Source: an uncultured Pseudodesulfovibrio sp.
Lineage (GTDB): Bacteria; Desulfobacterota; Desulfovibrionia; Desulfovibrionales; Desulfovibrionaceae
DNA: 64,000 nucleotides
Assembly (NCBI RefSeq): GCF_963675635.1
Contig: NZ_OY776488.1
Coordinates: forward strand, 3,058,001-3,122,000
Direction of reading: 5' to 3'
In this document: piece after piece, positions 16,665 to 25,332 of the stretch
How the letters are laid out: each line of letters begins with the position of its first letter
Position numbering within the stretch: the stretch's first letter is position 1
Notes under the pieces: generated by a model
Database searches by the model: none
Seen by the model: the letters and a program-made list of their open reading frames with translations, nothing else
Told to the model about the DNA's origin: nothing
Translations under genes and position numbers: made by a program

Positions 16665-17399
16665 TTACAAGAAGCTGCGCGCCACGAGTCCGAGTCCGAG
16701 CAGACTGATCAGGGCGAGTACTATCTTGCGGAAAACGGCTTCAGGCAGTTTGCGACGGACTTTGCCGCCGAGCCAGATACCCAGTCCTACAGGAATGACC
16801 CCCACTGCCGAAAGAATCATGTTTTCGGCGGAGATCAGCCCCATTCGTCCCAGACCAGCCAACATAACGAGACTGGCAATGGTGAACGAGGTGTTAATGG
16901 CCTGCACAAGTTCATCCTTGGTAATATTCAGGGACATGAGATATGGCATGATGGGCATGATCTGTGACCCGGTCAATCCGTTGATCAGGCCGGTCAACAG
17001 ACCGACACACATCTCGAGCGGCCGGGTTTGCTTCAGCGAGAGGTGTCCGCTCCATAATCCCCATGCACCATACAGAAACATGGTTGTACCAAGTACCGTG
17101 CGAGGGAGGGTTGTGTCGCTTCCGCCCAAAATCCATAGTCCCAGGGCAAGGCCGGGCAGGGCCGAGGCATAGAGTAGCCAGAAGCGGCGGAAAATGGACC
17201 AGAAATTCCCGGCATCGACCATGACCAGGGTGTTGGCGAGGAGAGACGGTATGATAACGAGCGGGATAGCTAGCCGCAGGTCGAGATAGCTCGCCATGAT
17301 GCCTAGACAGGTGGTGGCGAAACCGAGGCCAGCCGTTCCTTTCATGAATGCCGCGAAGAAAAAGGTAGCGAGGACGAGAGTTATGACGAGCGGTTCCAT
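16665..17399 (-). CDS. TauE/SafE family anion exporter
   Basis: 244 residues with about eight helices and the TauE/SafE pattern: GTAGLGFATTCLGIMASYLDLRLAIPLVIIPSLLANT (in two stretches) and a mirrored second half with GLLTGLINGLTGSQIMPIM. The family exports sulfite, sulfoacetate or related organosulfur anions. In a likely sulfate reducer that role would be sensible, but the substrate is not shown. It stands alone. Confidence 0.88.
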   Translation of the reverse strand: MEPLVITLVLATFFFAAFMKGTAGLGFATTCLGIMASYLDLRLAIPLVIIPSLLANTLVMVDAGNFWSIFRRFWLLYASALPGLALGLWILGGSDTTLPRTVLGTTMFLYGAWGLWSGHLSLKQTRPLEMCVGLLTGLINGLTGSQIMPIMPYLMSLNITKDELVQAINTSFTIASLVMLAGLGRMGLISAENMILSAVGVIPVGLGIWLGGKVRRKLPEAVFRKIVLALISLLGLGLVARSFL

Positions 17400-17513
17400 T
17401 GACTCGCTGTGTTACGCCTTCCGTTATTCCTCTGCAACATGTTCCCTCTTTTCACACGGCGCACTCTGGGGTAAAGCAGAGACCTGACTGAGTAATCTGA
17501 TATGGAGGAAACA

Positions 17514-18695
17514 ATGAATATACCCGTTGGATATACTTTTGCCGCAACTGCGGCTTCGTTCAAGAAGCAGGGCAAGCTCGACCTGGGGGCTATTGTCAGC
17601 AGCACTCCGGCCGTGGCTGCAGGCGTATTCACTACCAATAAATTCAAGGCTGCGCCGATTCTGCAGTGTCAGGAGATGTTGGCGGACGGGCGCAAGATGT
17701 CCGGCTTTCTGGTTAATTCCGGACAGGCCAATGCCTGTACTGGTGAGGAAGGGCGATCCAATTGCCGTGAGACGTTGAATCTGGCTGCCAAGGTCTTGAA
17801 CGTCCCGGCGGATGAACTGTTGCCCGCCTCCACGGGCGTTATCGGCGCACAATTTGATATGACCAAGTGGGAGGCAGCCATGCCTGCACTTGGTGAGAGT
17901 CTCGGCCTCGCCACGCCGGAAGACACGGCACACTCTATCATGACCACGGACACCGTCCAAAAACTGTGTGAATCATCCTTTGAACTCAAGGGCGGGCATG
18001 TGCGACTGCTCGGTATGTGCAAAGGCGCTGGCATGATCTCCCCGAAGATGGCGACCATGTTGTCCTTCATCATGTGCGATGCGGATATTTCTGCCGAGGC
18101 ATGGCAGACCATGCTTGTGGATTGCGTGAATCTGTCCATCAACCGCGTGACCGTGGATGGGGATACCTCCACCAACGATTGCGTCATGGCTCTCGCCAAC
18201 GGTGCGTCCGGCGTCGCTATCGAATCGGAAGAGGATTACATCCTGCTGCGCAAGCATTTGCTGACTGTGCTGGAAGATCTGGCATATAAAATAGTCATGG
18301 ACGCAGAGGGCGGGACCAAGGTCGCTTTTATTCAGGTTTCCGGGGCCAAGACGGATGATGACGCCGAGCTGGTGGCGCGGGCAGTTGGTAATTCTCCGCT
18401 AGTCAAGACCGCGTTGTTCGGGTCTGATCCCAACTGGGGTCGTATTATCTGCGCTGCCGGGTATTCCGGTGCGAATTTCAAGCCCGAGGATCTGGTACTC
18501 AAAATCGGCGGCATACTCGTGTTCCGCAACGGCACCCCCGAACCCGGAGATATGGATGACCTGCTCGGTCCCATCATGAGCCAGCGCGATATCGTCATTC
18601 ATATTGATATTGGTGACGGCCCCGGCAGCTCCATGCTGCTCGCTTCGGATTTGACGAAAGAATACGTGAGCATCAACGCGGATTATCGTTCATAG
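17514..18695 (+). CDS. argJ: Bifunctional ornithine acetyltransferase / N-acetylglutamate synthase
   Basis: ArgJ recycles the acetyl group from N-acetylornithine to glutamate in arginine synthesis. I start at the ATG at 17514 because TGGAGG precedes it; the in-frame ATG at 17502 is part of that ribosome site. The precursor self-cleaves before the Thr of ASTGVIG, which is intact. Other motifs are NSGQANACTGEEG, GMCKGAGMISPKMATML and DPNWGRI. The 393-residue length is normal. A tautomerase gene follows after 9 bases. Confidence 0.95.
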   Translation: MNIPVGYTFAATAASFKKQGKLDLGAIVSSTPAVAAGVFTTNKFKAAPILQCQEMLADGRKMSGFLVNSGQANACTGEEGRSNCRETLNLAAKVLNVPADELLPASTGVIGAQFDMTKWEAAMPALGESLGLATPEDTAHSIMTTDTVQKLCESSFELKGGHVRLLGMCKGAGMISPKMATMLSFIMCDADISAEAWQTMLVDCVNLSINRVTVDGDTSTNDCVMALANGASGVAIESEEDYILLRKHLLTVLEDLAYKIVMDAEGGTKVAFIQVSGAKTDDDAELVARAVGNSPLVKTALFGSDPNWGRIICAAGYSGANFKPEDLVLKIGGILVFRNGTPEPGDMDDLLGPIMSQRDIVIHIDIGDGPGSSMLLASDLTKEYVSINADYRS

Positions 18696-18704
18696 GAGAA
18701 GACA

Positions 18705-18902
18705 ATGCCGATTCTGACTTTGCAGACATGGGCCGGAACACCCAAGGAAAAGAAACGTGAACTGGTGGAAACGTTCACCCGCGAGATTGTCAAGATTCTC
18801 GATTGTCCACCCGAAGCAGTGACGGTAATTATCGAAGAAGTTCCAAAAGACAATTGGGGGGCGGCCGGAGAACTCTGTTCCGAACGCTTCCCTGACAAAT
18901 AA
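18705..18902 (+). CDS. 4-oxalocrotonate tautomerase family protein
   Basis: 65 residues with Pro2, the catalytic base after Met removal (MPILTLQTWAG). The length is typical of the family, with an amphipathic helix (TPKEKKRELVETFTREIVKI) and VTVIIEEVPKDNWGAAGELCSER. Substrate is unknown. GGAGAAG precedes the ATG and it probably shares the argJ transcript. Confidence 0.9.
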   Translation: MPILTLQTWAGTPKEKKRELVETFTREIVKILDCPPEAVTVIIEEVPKDNWGAAGELCSERFPDK

Positions 18903-18991
18903 AGACAACAAGCAGTTCTCTTTTTGCCAGGCTTCGCGAAACGGCGAAAAAAAATGGCATAAAGGGAAATGAGGGGCCGGGGAGGCACCAA

Positions 18992-19606
18992 ATGGTTGAT
19001 ATGACAGGTCGGGATAAACTGACCAGGATAGTGGATTTTTTGAACGAGTGCGGCATGTTGCGCAAGACGCCAAGGACCGGATATCAGTTTTTGGGGTCCG
19101 GCTCTGAGAGTGTTGCCGAGCACTCCTATCGAACAGCGGTCATCGGCCATATCCTTGCTTTGATGGCAGACGCAGATGTAGCTCGTACGACGTATATGTG
19201 CCTGTTCCATGACCTCCATGAAGCGCGTACCGGGGATTTTAACTATGTGAACCGGCTTTATAATAGTTCTGAACGGACTACTGCCTTGAAGCACGCCTGC
19301 GACGGCACTGGTCTGGAAGACTCCGTTCTCGGCTACTGGAAAGAACTGGAAGAAACCGCAACTCTTGAAGCGAAACTCGCTCAGGATGCGGATCAGTTGG
19401 ATTTCATTCTGAATCTCAAGGAAGAGTTCGACCAGGGTAACAAGTACGCCGGGCAATGGCTGGAGTCAGCGTTGCAGCGGGTGCGTACCCAGTGGGGGCA
19501 GGAACTGGCCGAGACCATTGCCAAAACCGACCATAAGGACTGGTGGTTCCTGGGCCCCGATTCTGACTGGTGGGTTCGTAAAAACGGCAAGGATGGGAAA
19601 AAATAG
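18992..19606 (+). CDS. HD-domain hydrolase, 5'-deoxynucleotidase type
   Basis: 204 residues with the HD metal ligands His44 (SVAEHSYR), His73-Asp74 (CLFHDLHEARTGD) and a later Asp (AQDADQLDF). This arrangement is that of the YfbR/HDDC2 group, which removes phosphate from deoxynucleoside monophosphates. The C-terminal WWFLGPDSDWW segment is unusual. Substrate is inferred from family only. Confidence 0.85.
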   Translation: MVDMTGRDKLTRIVDFLNECGMLRKTPRTGYQFLGSGSESVAEHSYRTAVIGHILALMADADVARTTYMCLFHDLHEARTGDFNYVNRLYNSSERTTALKHACDGTGLEDSVLGYWKELEETATLEAKLAQDADQLDFILNLKEEFDQGNKYAGQWLESALQRVRTQWGQELAETIAKTDHKDWWFLGPDSDWWVRKNGKDGKK

Positions 19607-19789
19607 GAGACCGCAGTCGGGGGGAATCGGGAAAATGCCGTGATTTGTATGATGAATGCTTCCATGGCCTTGCCGTTTAGCGCTATATTGAGTACATGTG
19701 TTGCTTGATACTTTGCTTTGTATAGGGCTTGGGTTGTTTTTCGGAAGAATGGTATATTTCAATGTATCTTGGATGATACGAATTTAATT

Positions 19790-20596
19790 ATGAGAGAAAA
19801 GACGCGGGAGTTTTCCATACCCATTCTATTTCCCTGTACTCTCTGCCGGGAAATTGTGGACGAAATCGGGGGGGTGTTTCTTTTCCTCCTTGATTCGTTG
19901 CGCCTGATATTTGCCGGACGGGGGCAATTCTCCAAGATAGTTCGTCAGATATATTTTATCGGTGTTCAGTCGGTGAGCGTTATTGCCTTGATCGGCCTGT
20001 TTACGGGCATGGTCATGGGTATGCAGCTTTACTATGCTTTGTCCGTATTCGGTGCTGACGGTTTTCTTGGTACAGGTGTTGCTCTGTCCATGGTGCGTGA
20101 ATTGGCTCCGGTCTTAACAGCCATCATGCTGACGGGACGTGCCGGTTCTGCCATGACCGCTGAAATCGGGGTTATGCGTATTTCTCAGCAAATCGATGCC
20201 CTGACCATCATGGACGTCAACCCCATGCGCTATCTGGTGGCCCCGAAAATGGCTGCCTGCCTGATCAGCTTTCCGATTCTGACTGCCTTCTTCAACCTGA
20301 TTTCCCTCTGGGGTGGATGGTTGACCGGGGTCAAGCTGCTGGGTGCCAACGCCGGTGTGTACTGGTCCCGCGTTAACGGAGCTTTGAGCTGGGACGACAT
20401 TGAAGGTGGCTTTATCAAGTCAATAGTGTTTGGGCTGCTTGTCTGTACCATCTGCTGTTATGAAGGATATTATACCCATATCCGATCCGGGCATGCAGGG
20501 CCGGAAGGCGTGAGCCAATCCACCACCAATGCGGTGGTCAAGTCCTGTGTGGTAACTCTGGCGGCCGATTATGTTTTGACGTCGCTGTTATGGTAG
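19790..20596 (+). CDS. mlaE: Phospholipid transport permease MlaE
   Basis: 268 residues from the ATG at 19790; a TTG at 19718 would add 24 residues but is unlikely. It has the MlaE core: GLFTGMVMGMQLYYAL, GVALSMVRELAPVLTAIMLTGRAGSAMTAE and MRISQQIDALTIMDVNPMRYLV. It forms the inner-membrane channel of the Mla complex that moves phospholipid between the two membranes. First gene of mlaEFDCA; it overlaps mlaF by 7 bases. Confidence 0.93.
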   Translation: MREKTREFSIPILFPCTLCREIVDEIGGVFLFLLDSLRLIFAGRGQFSKIVRQIYFIGVQSVSVIALIGLFTGMVMGMQLYYALSVFGADGFLGTGVALSMVRELAPVLTAIMLTGRAGSAMTAEIGVMRISQQIDALTIMDVNPMRYLVAPKMAACLISFPILTAFFNLISLWGGWLTGVKLLGANAGVYWSRVNGALSWDDIEGGFIKSIVFGLLVCTICCYEGYYTHIRSGHAGPEGVSQSTTNAVVKSCVVTLAADYVLTSLLW

Positions 20597-21459
20597 AGGT
20601 TGATGTGAGTAACGCACCCAGTATACGACTTGAGAATCTGGCTGTTGGTTATGGTGGCAGACCGGTGGTCAGCGATTTGAATATCGAGTTTCCGGGCGGG
20701 AAGCTTTCCATGGTCGTCGGCGGTTCCGGGTGTGGCAAATCGACACTTATCAAGCATATCCTGCAACTCCAGGCACCCATCAGCGGCAAGATTTTTATTG
20801 GTGGACATGATGTCAGTGGCATCTCTGCCAAAAAGCAGCACTGTCTCAGGCAGCGGACCGGCGTCCTTTTTCAGGATGGTGCGTTGCTTGGGTCGATACG
20901 CCTCAAGGATAACATAGCCCTGCCTTTGCGTGAGCATACAAAGCTCAGTGAAGCACAGATACTTAGCATCGTGCAGGATCGACTGGAGATGGTCGACCTT
21001 GGACATGCCATGGAACTTTATCCTAACGAATTGTCCGGCGGTATGCGAAAACGCGCCGGATTAGCCCGTGCTCTGGTCATGGACCCTCAGGTGTTGTTCT
21101 GTGACGAACCGACCTCCGGGCTGGACCCGATTCTGTCTGCCGAGCTTGACCTTCTGTTGCTTGAGATGATGTGCAATTTTGACATGACAATGGTCGTGGT
21201 GACGCATGATCTTGCGAGTATGCGCGCGCTGGCTGACTATGTGGTTATCCTGGGGGAAAGCAAGTGCCTTTACCAGGGGACGATAGAAGAGCTTGAAAAG
21301 ACGGAAGATCCGTATTTGCGGCATTTTCTTGATAGGACCACTCAGGAAAGATCTGCTCCCAGATTAACTATGCCGCCGATTGACCCGTCCATGCTGAAAC
21401 TCAATTGCAACAAGATACTTGGCGAAAAAACAACGATCCGAAAGGGTGACCGATGTTGA
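20590..21459 (+). CDS. mlaF: Phospholipid transport ATPase MlaF
   Basis: 289 residues with Walker A GGSGCGKST, the MlaF-type Q-loop (VLFQDGALLGSI), signature LSGGMRKRAGLARAL, Walker B VLFCDEPTSGLDP and H-loop THDL. The C-terminal 40 residues extend past the usual end, with a Pro-rich segment. It overlaps both mlaE and mlaD by 7 bases, so translation is coupled. Confidence 0.93.
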   Translation: MVEVDVSNAPSIRLENLAVGYGGRPVVSDLNIEFPGGKLSMVVGGSGCGKSTLIKHILQLQAPISGKIFIGGHDVSGISAKKQHCLRQRTGVLFQDGALLGSIRLKDNIALPLREHTKLSEAQILSIVQDRLEMVDLGHAMELYPNELSGGMRKRAGLARALVMDPQVLFCDEPTSGLDPILSAELDLLLLEMMCNFDMTMVVVTHDLASMRALADYVVILGESKCLYQGTIEELEKTEDPYLRHFLDRTTQERSAPRLTMPPIDPSMLKLNCNKILGEKTTIRKGDRC

Positions 21460-21899
21460 AAATGAAGAAAGAAACCGCTGTGGGGATTTTTGTCGTCATG
21501 GGGCTGCTCGCTGTGGTCTACATGAGTGTTAAACTGGGTAACGTCCAGTTGTTCACGGATAAATATTATGTGATAAAGGCCAATTTTTCGGATATTTCCG
21601 GTCTCAAGGTCAATGCCCCAATACAGATGTTCGGTGTAGAGATCGGGTTTGTCTCTGAGATAGGTCTGGATCAGGAACAAGGTGTGGCAACCATCGTCAT
21701 GATGGTCGATAAGAAGGTAAAGTTGACTGATGACGCCATTGCTGCCATTAAGACCAGCGGACTTATCGGAGATAAATTTGTGAAGATAGTGCCAGGAGGC
21801 CTTGGTGATCCTGTCAATTCGGGAGATACGCTGTTCGACACCCAATCGGCCATAGATCTTGAGGATTTGATCAGTAAATTTGCCTTTGGCAAAGTGTAA
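21453..21899 (+). CDS. mlaD: Periplasmic lipid-binding subunit MlaD
   Basis: 148 residues with an N-terminal anchor (AVGIFVVMGLLAVVYMSV) and one MCE domain (VIKANFSDISGLKVNAPIQMFGVEIGFVSEIGL). The end IKTSGLIGDKFVKIVPGG is typical. MlaD forms a hexameric ring on MlaE that receives lipid. The length is close to enteric MlaD. Confidence 0.93.
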   Translation: MLKMKKETAVGIFVVMGLLAVVYMSVKLGNVQLFTDKYYVIKANFSDISGLKVNAPIQMFGVEIGFVSEIGLDQEQGVATIVMMVDKKVKLTDDAIAAIKTSGLIGDKFVKIVPGGLGDPVNSGDTLFDTQSAIDLEDLISKFAFGKV

Positions 21900-21923
21900 T
21901 AACGTCAGTGTAAAAGGACCTGC

Positions 21924-22571
21924 ATGCTGTTGAAAAAGATACTTTTACCGTTGTTTTTGATCTGCCTGTTCTTCGGGAGCAGTTCTGTCGCTTTGGCTGA
22001 TCAGACCCCACTTGAGCGGGTTAAGGAAGGGACCGAAAAACTGATTTCCATGTTGTCCGACCCTGACATGGTCAACCCGGAACAGCATGATGCAGCCATC
22101 ACGCGCCTGCGCAAGGCGTCGGAAGAATATATAGACTTCGGCCTGGTGACCAAATATGCGATCGGCAAGCCTTGGCTCCAGATGTCTCCGGAGTTGCGAG
22201 TTGATCTGACAGAAGCTTTTATTCAGCTTCTGGAACGGTCATACCTTCAGCGTATTCCTGCGTACAATGGCGAGAAGGTCGACTACAAGAAAGAGTTGGT
22301 TTCCGGGGACAAGGCAAAGGTCTTTACGGAAATCATTGACGAAGATAAGAAAATTGTGGTTGAATTTCGTTTGAAAATCGTTCATGGAGAATGGATGATT
22401 TACGATGTTGTTGCCGAAGGCGTGAGCTTGGTGATGAACTATCGAAGCCAATTCTCTGCGGTACTTAAGGACGGAACACCTGAAGATTTATTGAAATTGA
22501 TTCAAGAACGGGTCGAGAAACTCGATAGAAACGATCCGGATGAACAAGATAAGGAAGAACCTGCATCGTGA
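21924..22571 (+). CDS. mlaC: Periplasmic phospholipid shuttle MlaC
   Basis: 215 residues with a signal peptide (LLPLFLICLFFGSSSVALA) and the MlaC/Ttg2D fold (ITRLRKASEEYIDFGLVTKYAIGKPWLQMSPELRVDLTEAF, in parts). The acidic C-terminal tail (NDPDEQDKEEPAS) is an extension. It carries phospholipid between MlaA and MlaFEDB. It overlaps mlaA by 4 bases. Confidence 0.92.
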   Translation: MLLKKILLPLFLICLFFGSSSVALADQTPLERVKEGTEKLISMLSDPDMVNPEQHDAAITRLRKASEEYIDFGLVTKYAIGKPWLQMSPELRVDLTEAFIQLLERSYLQRIPAYNGEKVDYKKELVSGDKAKVFTEIIDEDKKIVVEFRLKIVHGEWMIYDVVAEGVSLVMNYRSQFSAVLKDGTPEDLLKLIQERVEKLDRNDPDEQDKEEPAS

Positions 22572-23392
22572 AAACAGGTGAAACAATAAGTCAGTATCTT
22601 CTGACGTTTATGGTGGTCACTGCACTCTTTTTTGGAGTCGCGGGGGCTGCTTTTGCGTCTGATACTGCCATGCCGGAAGATCAGGTTCAGCTCGCGCAGT
22701 TCTCAGCGGGCGACATCAGCGACGAGGAAGAGTTCGACGATTTCAACAGTGAATACGCTGAACATAAACTTGTGGCAGACCCCTTGTATTATTGGAACAG
22801 GGTCTGGTTTGAAATAAACGACGCGTTGTACCACGGTCTTTTCCGCCCTACGGCAGAAGGATACGCGTGGCTGGTCCCTGCAAAGCCTCGCACCTGGGTC
22901 AGTAATTTTTTCACCAACCTGCTGTTTCCGGTTCGCTTTATCAATAATATCCTGACTGGAAAGTTCGACGCGGCCTATATGGAAACGTCAAAGTTCATTG
23001 CTAACACCTCATTTGGTGTGCTTGGTCTGGGTGATGTCACTGGTGGTATGCCTCGCAACTGGGAACCAGAACGTCCCACTGCGGACGGATTTGGCCAGAC
23101 TCTTGGCAAGGCCGGTGTCGGACATGGTGTGTATCTGGTTTGGCCATTTATTGGTCCCAGTTCTATTCGTGAGTCCGTCGGCTGGCTGGCTGACGCGTAT
23201 TGCGATCCCTTGACCTATGGCCGGTTCACCTTCATCGAATTCGCAGCCATTCGGGTGTATAACAACCTCAACTCTCTGTCCCTCCAGTTGAAGGGCAACG
23301 AGTACGAGGCTCTGACCGAAGGGGCTGTGGACAAGTATGCGGCTGTACGTGATGCCTACATTCGTTTCAGGGCCAAGAAAGTCGCAGAATAG
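22568..23392 (+). CDS. mlaA: MlaA-type outer-membrane protein without a lipobox
   Basis: 274 residues with the VacJ/MlaA core (DPLYYWNRVWFEINDALYHGLFRP in two stretches, NFFTNLLFPVRFINNILTGKF, FGQTLGKAGVGHGVYLVWPFIGPSSIRESVG). Its N-terminus is a signal peptide ending near AAFAS|DT, with no Cys for lipid attachment, whereas enteric MlaA is a lipoprotein. A GTG start overlaps the mlaC stop. It closes the mla operon. Confidence 0.92.
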   Translation: MKTGETISQYLLTFMVVTALFFGVAGAAFASDTAMPEDQVQLAQFSAGDISDEEEFDDFNSEYAEHKLVADPLYYWNRVWFEINDALYHGLFRPTAEGYAWLVPAKPRTWVSNFFTNLLFPVRFINNILTGKFDAAYMETSKFIANTSFGVLGLGDVTGGMPRNWEPERPTADGFGQTLGKAGVGHGVYLVWPFIGPSSIRESVGWLADAYCDPLTYGRFTFIEFAAIRVYNNLNSLSLQLKGNEYEALTEGAVDKYAAVRDAYIRFRAKKVAE

Positions 23393-23420
23393 CACTTCCT
23401 GACGTGTTCCTCTCTCCGCT

Positions 23421-23900
23421 ATGATTATCGCCGTTATTTCGGATACCCATATGGGCTCGGTCCCATCATGGCTTGATGACGTCTATTCGACGTGGCTTGC
23501 GTCAGCCGATGTGCTCGTTCACTGCGGTGATATTACTTCTTTTGATACATGGTCCTATTTCATGCAGCACGACAATTTCCTTTGTGTGCGCGGCAACTGC
23601 GACTGGGACCCTCAACTTGCGGATATGCTCAGACCCACCCTTTCACTCAAGCTCGGGACATTGACAGTTGGTGTCACGCATGGATGGGGACCGCGTCCTA
23701 AGGTTCCAGTTGCTGTGGCCCGATCCTTCGGGCCGGAATACGACCTGGTCTGCTATGGGCATACCCATGCCAGAGATTGGTCAGTGGTTGAAGGCGTTCA
23801 GCTCGTCAATCCCGGTTCTTTGGGTGAATCCGGCTCTTTGGCCTTGGTCACAATAGGCGAGGGTGGTTCCATGAGCTGTGAATTTGTGAGTGCCTTTTAA
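23421..23900 (+). CDS. Metallophosphoesterase, YfcE/MJ0936 type
   Basis: 159 residues with all metal-site motifs: DTH (Asp8, His10), HCGD, RGNCD, THGWG and GHTHARD, and a closing NPGSLGESG. These small enzymes hydrolyse phosphodiesters in vitro; the physiological substrate is unknown. It begins 28 bases after mlaA and may be transcribed with it. Confidence 0.9.
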   Translation: MIIAVISDTHMGSVPSWLDDVYSTWLASADVLVHCGDITSFDTWSYFMQHDNFLCVRGNCDWDPQLADMLRPTLSLKLGTLTVGVTHGWGPRPKVPVAVARSFGPEYDLVCYGHTHARDWSVVEGVQLVNPGSLGESGSLALVTIGEGGSMSCEFVSAF

Positions 23901-24027
23901 TCCCCAAGTAAAGTTTTTCCAGTTCAGAATCGTCGTTTCAACCGCCTTTGTTAACAGGATGAACCCTGTCTGACAGGGGCTGTCGGGCTCATGGGTCGAG
24001 AGGAATCTGCTGCTCGGTTGTCTTTCA

Positions 24028-25332
24028 GTGAAAACGCGTAGATTGGTTGCGCTTTTGCTATATGAATGGCATAAATTGTCCGTGTCAAAAAAGAGTCTCA
24101 CATTGCGCTGTGCAATACCCCTGTTTCTGCTTGCGTATTTCGTTTTTTCCGGTGTGCCGGCGAGAGCGGAGTCTTCTCGTGAGTTGACATTCGGCATGTC
24201 TGCCGCCTTTACAGGGGCAAACAGTGAACTCGGTATCGAGTTCTACCGTGGTTTCATGGCGTATATTGATCACTTCAACGCAGCAGGTGGAGCCAACGGC
24301 TGGACTATCAAGGTTATCCCTTCCAATGACGGGTATAATCCGGCTCCCTGTTTTCAAAATACTGTCAGGTTTATTGAGCGAGAGGATGTCTTTGGACTTT
24401 TTTCCTATGTAGGGACACCGACCACGACGCACATTCTTCCTCTGCTCCAAAAATATGAAGACAGAAACATTTTCCTTCTGTTTCCTTTTACCGGCGCACA
24501 GCCTTTGCGCACAGACCCGTTTGGCAAGTATGTGTATAATCTCCGTGCGTCATACTTTGATGAAACACGGGGCTTGGTGGACCGATTTGTTGGAATCGGT
24601 CGTAAACGAATCGGGGTTTTTTACCAGAGTGATGCTTATGGTCGAACAGGCTGGGACGGCGTGCGCAGAGCCTTGGAGCGTCATGGCCTGGCAATAACAG
24701 GTGAGGCTGCCTATAAACGCGGAGCGTCTTTTTCGCAGGACTTTTCATCTGAAGTGGCATTATTGCTGGAATCCGACCCTGAGGCCATCATCGTCGTCGG
24801 CACCTATGCCTCCCAGGCCGCATTCATACGGGACGCCAGAGATGCTGGATACCAGGCACCTATTGCGGGGCTGTCCTTTGCTGACAGTGACAAGATGCTT
24901 GAAATGCTGAAGCTCGAAGGATCGCGGGTTCACAAAAATTACACGGCAAATCTGATCAATTCTCAGGTGGTGCCGAGTTATACGGATGAGAGTCTGCCTG
25001 GCGTTCGGCTGTATCGAAAGATTATGGAGGGCTACCAATATGAGCCGGTTACCCAAAATGATGAGTATACGCCGAGAAAATATAGCTATGTCAGTTTCGA
25101 AGGGTTTCTCAACGGCGTTGTGCTTGGCGAAATGATCAAGCGTATGGAAGGTGACCCGACCAGAGTGCAGATACCCAAGGTGCTCGATGCAATGAATGAT
25201 TTTGATCTTGGGATCGGCGTCCCTGTTGATTTCAGCAGACAGGGTCATCAGGGGTTGAATGTCGTCTATTTTACGACGGTTATCGACGGGCTGTTTCAGG
25301 CCGTTGGAGACTGGGAGCAGTGGCGGCAATGA
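24028..25332 (+). CDS. Periplasmic binding protein, branched-chain amino acid type
   Basis: 434 residues. A long N-terminal extension precedes a signal peptide (AIPLFLLAYFVFSGVPARA|ESS). The mature protein is a type I periplasmic binding fold (LTFGMSAAFTGANSELGIEFYRGFMAYIDHFNAAGGANG, in parts; FSYVGTPTTTHILPLL; KRIGVFYQSDAYGRTGWDGV). The start is uncertain: GTG at 24028 has no ribosome site, and GTG at 24082 would give a shorter signal peptide. No permease or ATPase follows; instead the gene overlaps a GGDEF-EAL sensor by 4 bases. It is probably a sensory, not transport, binding protein. Confidence 0.88.
   Translation: MKTRRLVALLLYEWHKLSVSKKSLTLRCAIPLFLLAYFVFSGVPARAESSRELTFGMSAAFTGANSELGIEFYRGFMAYIDHFNAAGGANGWTIKVIPSNDGYNPAPCFQNTVRFIEREDVFGLFSYVGTPTTTHILPLLQKYEDRNIFLLFPFTGAQPLRTDPFGKYVYNLRASYFDETRGLVDRFVGIGRKRIGVFYQSDAYGRTGWDGVRRALERHGLAITGEAAYKRGASFSQDFSSEVALLLESDPEAIIVVGTYASQAAFIRDARDAGYQAPIAGLSFADSDKMLEMLKLEGSRVHKNYTANLINSQVVPSYTDESLPGVRLYRKIMEGYQYEPVTQNDEYTPRKYSYVSFEGFLNGVVLGEMIKRMEGDPTRVQIPKVLDAMNDFDLGIGVPVDFSRQGHQGLNVVYFTTVIDGLFQAVGDWEQWRQ

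Noticed and set aside
23800-24027. Regulatory RNA or riboswitch before the binding-protein gene
   Set aside because: No convincing stem set or known riboswitch core can be recognised by eye.
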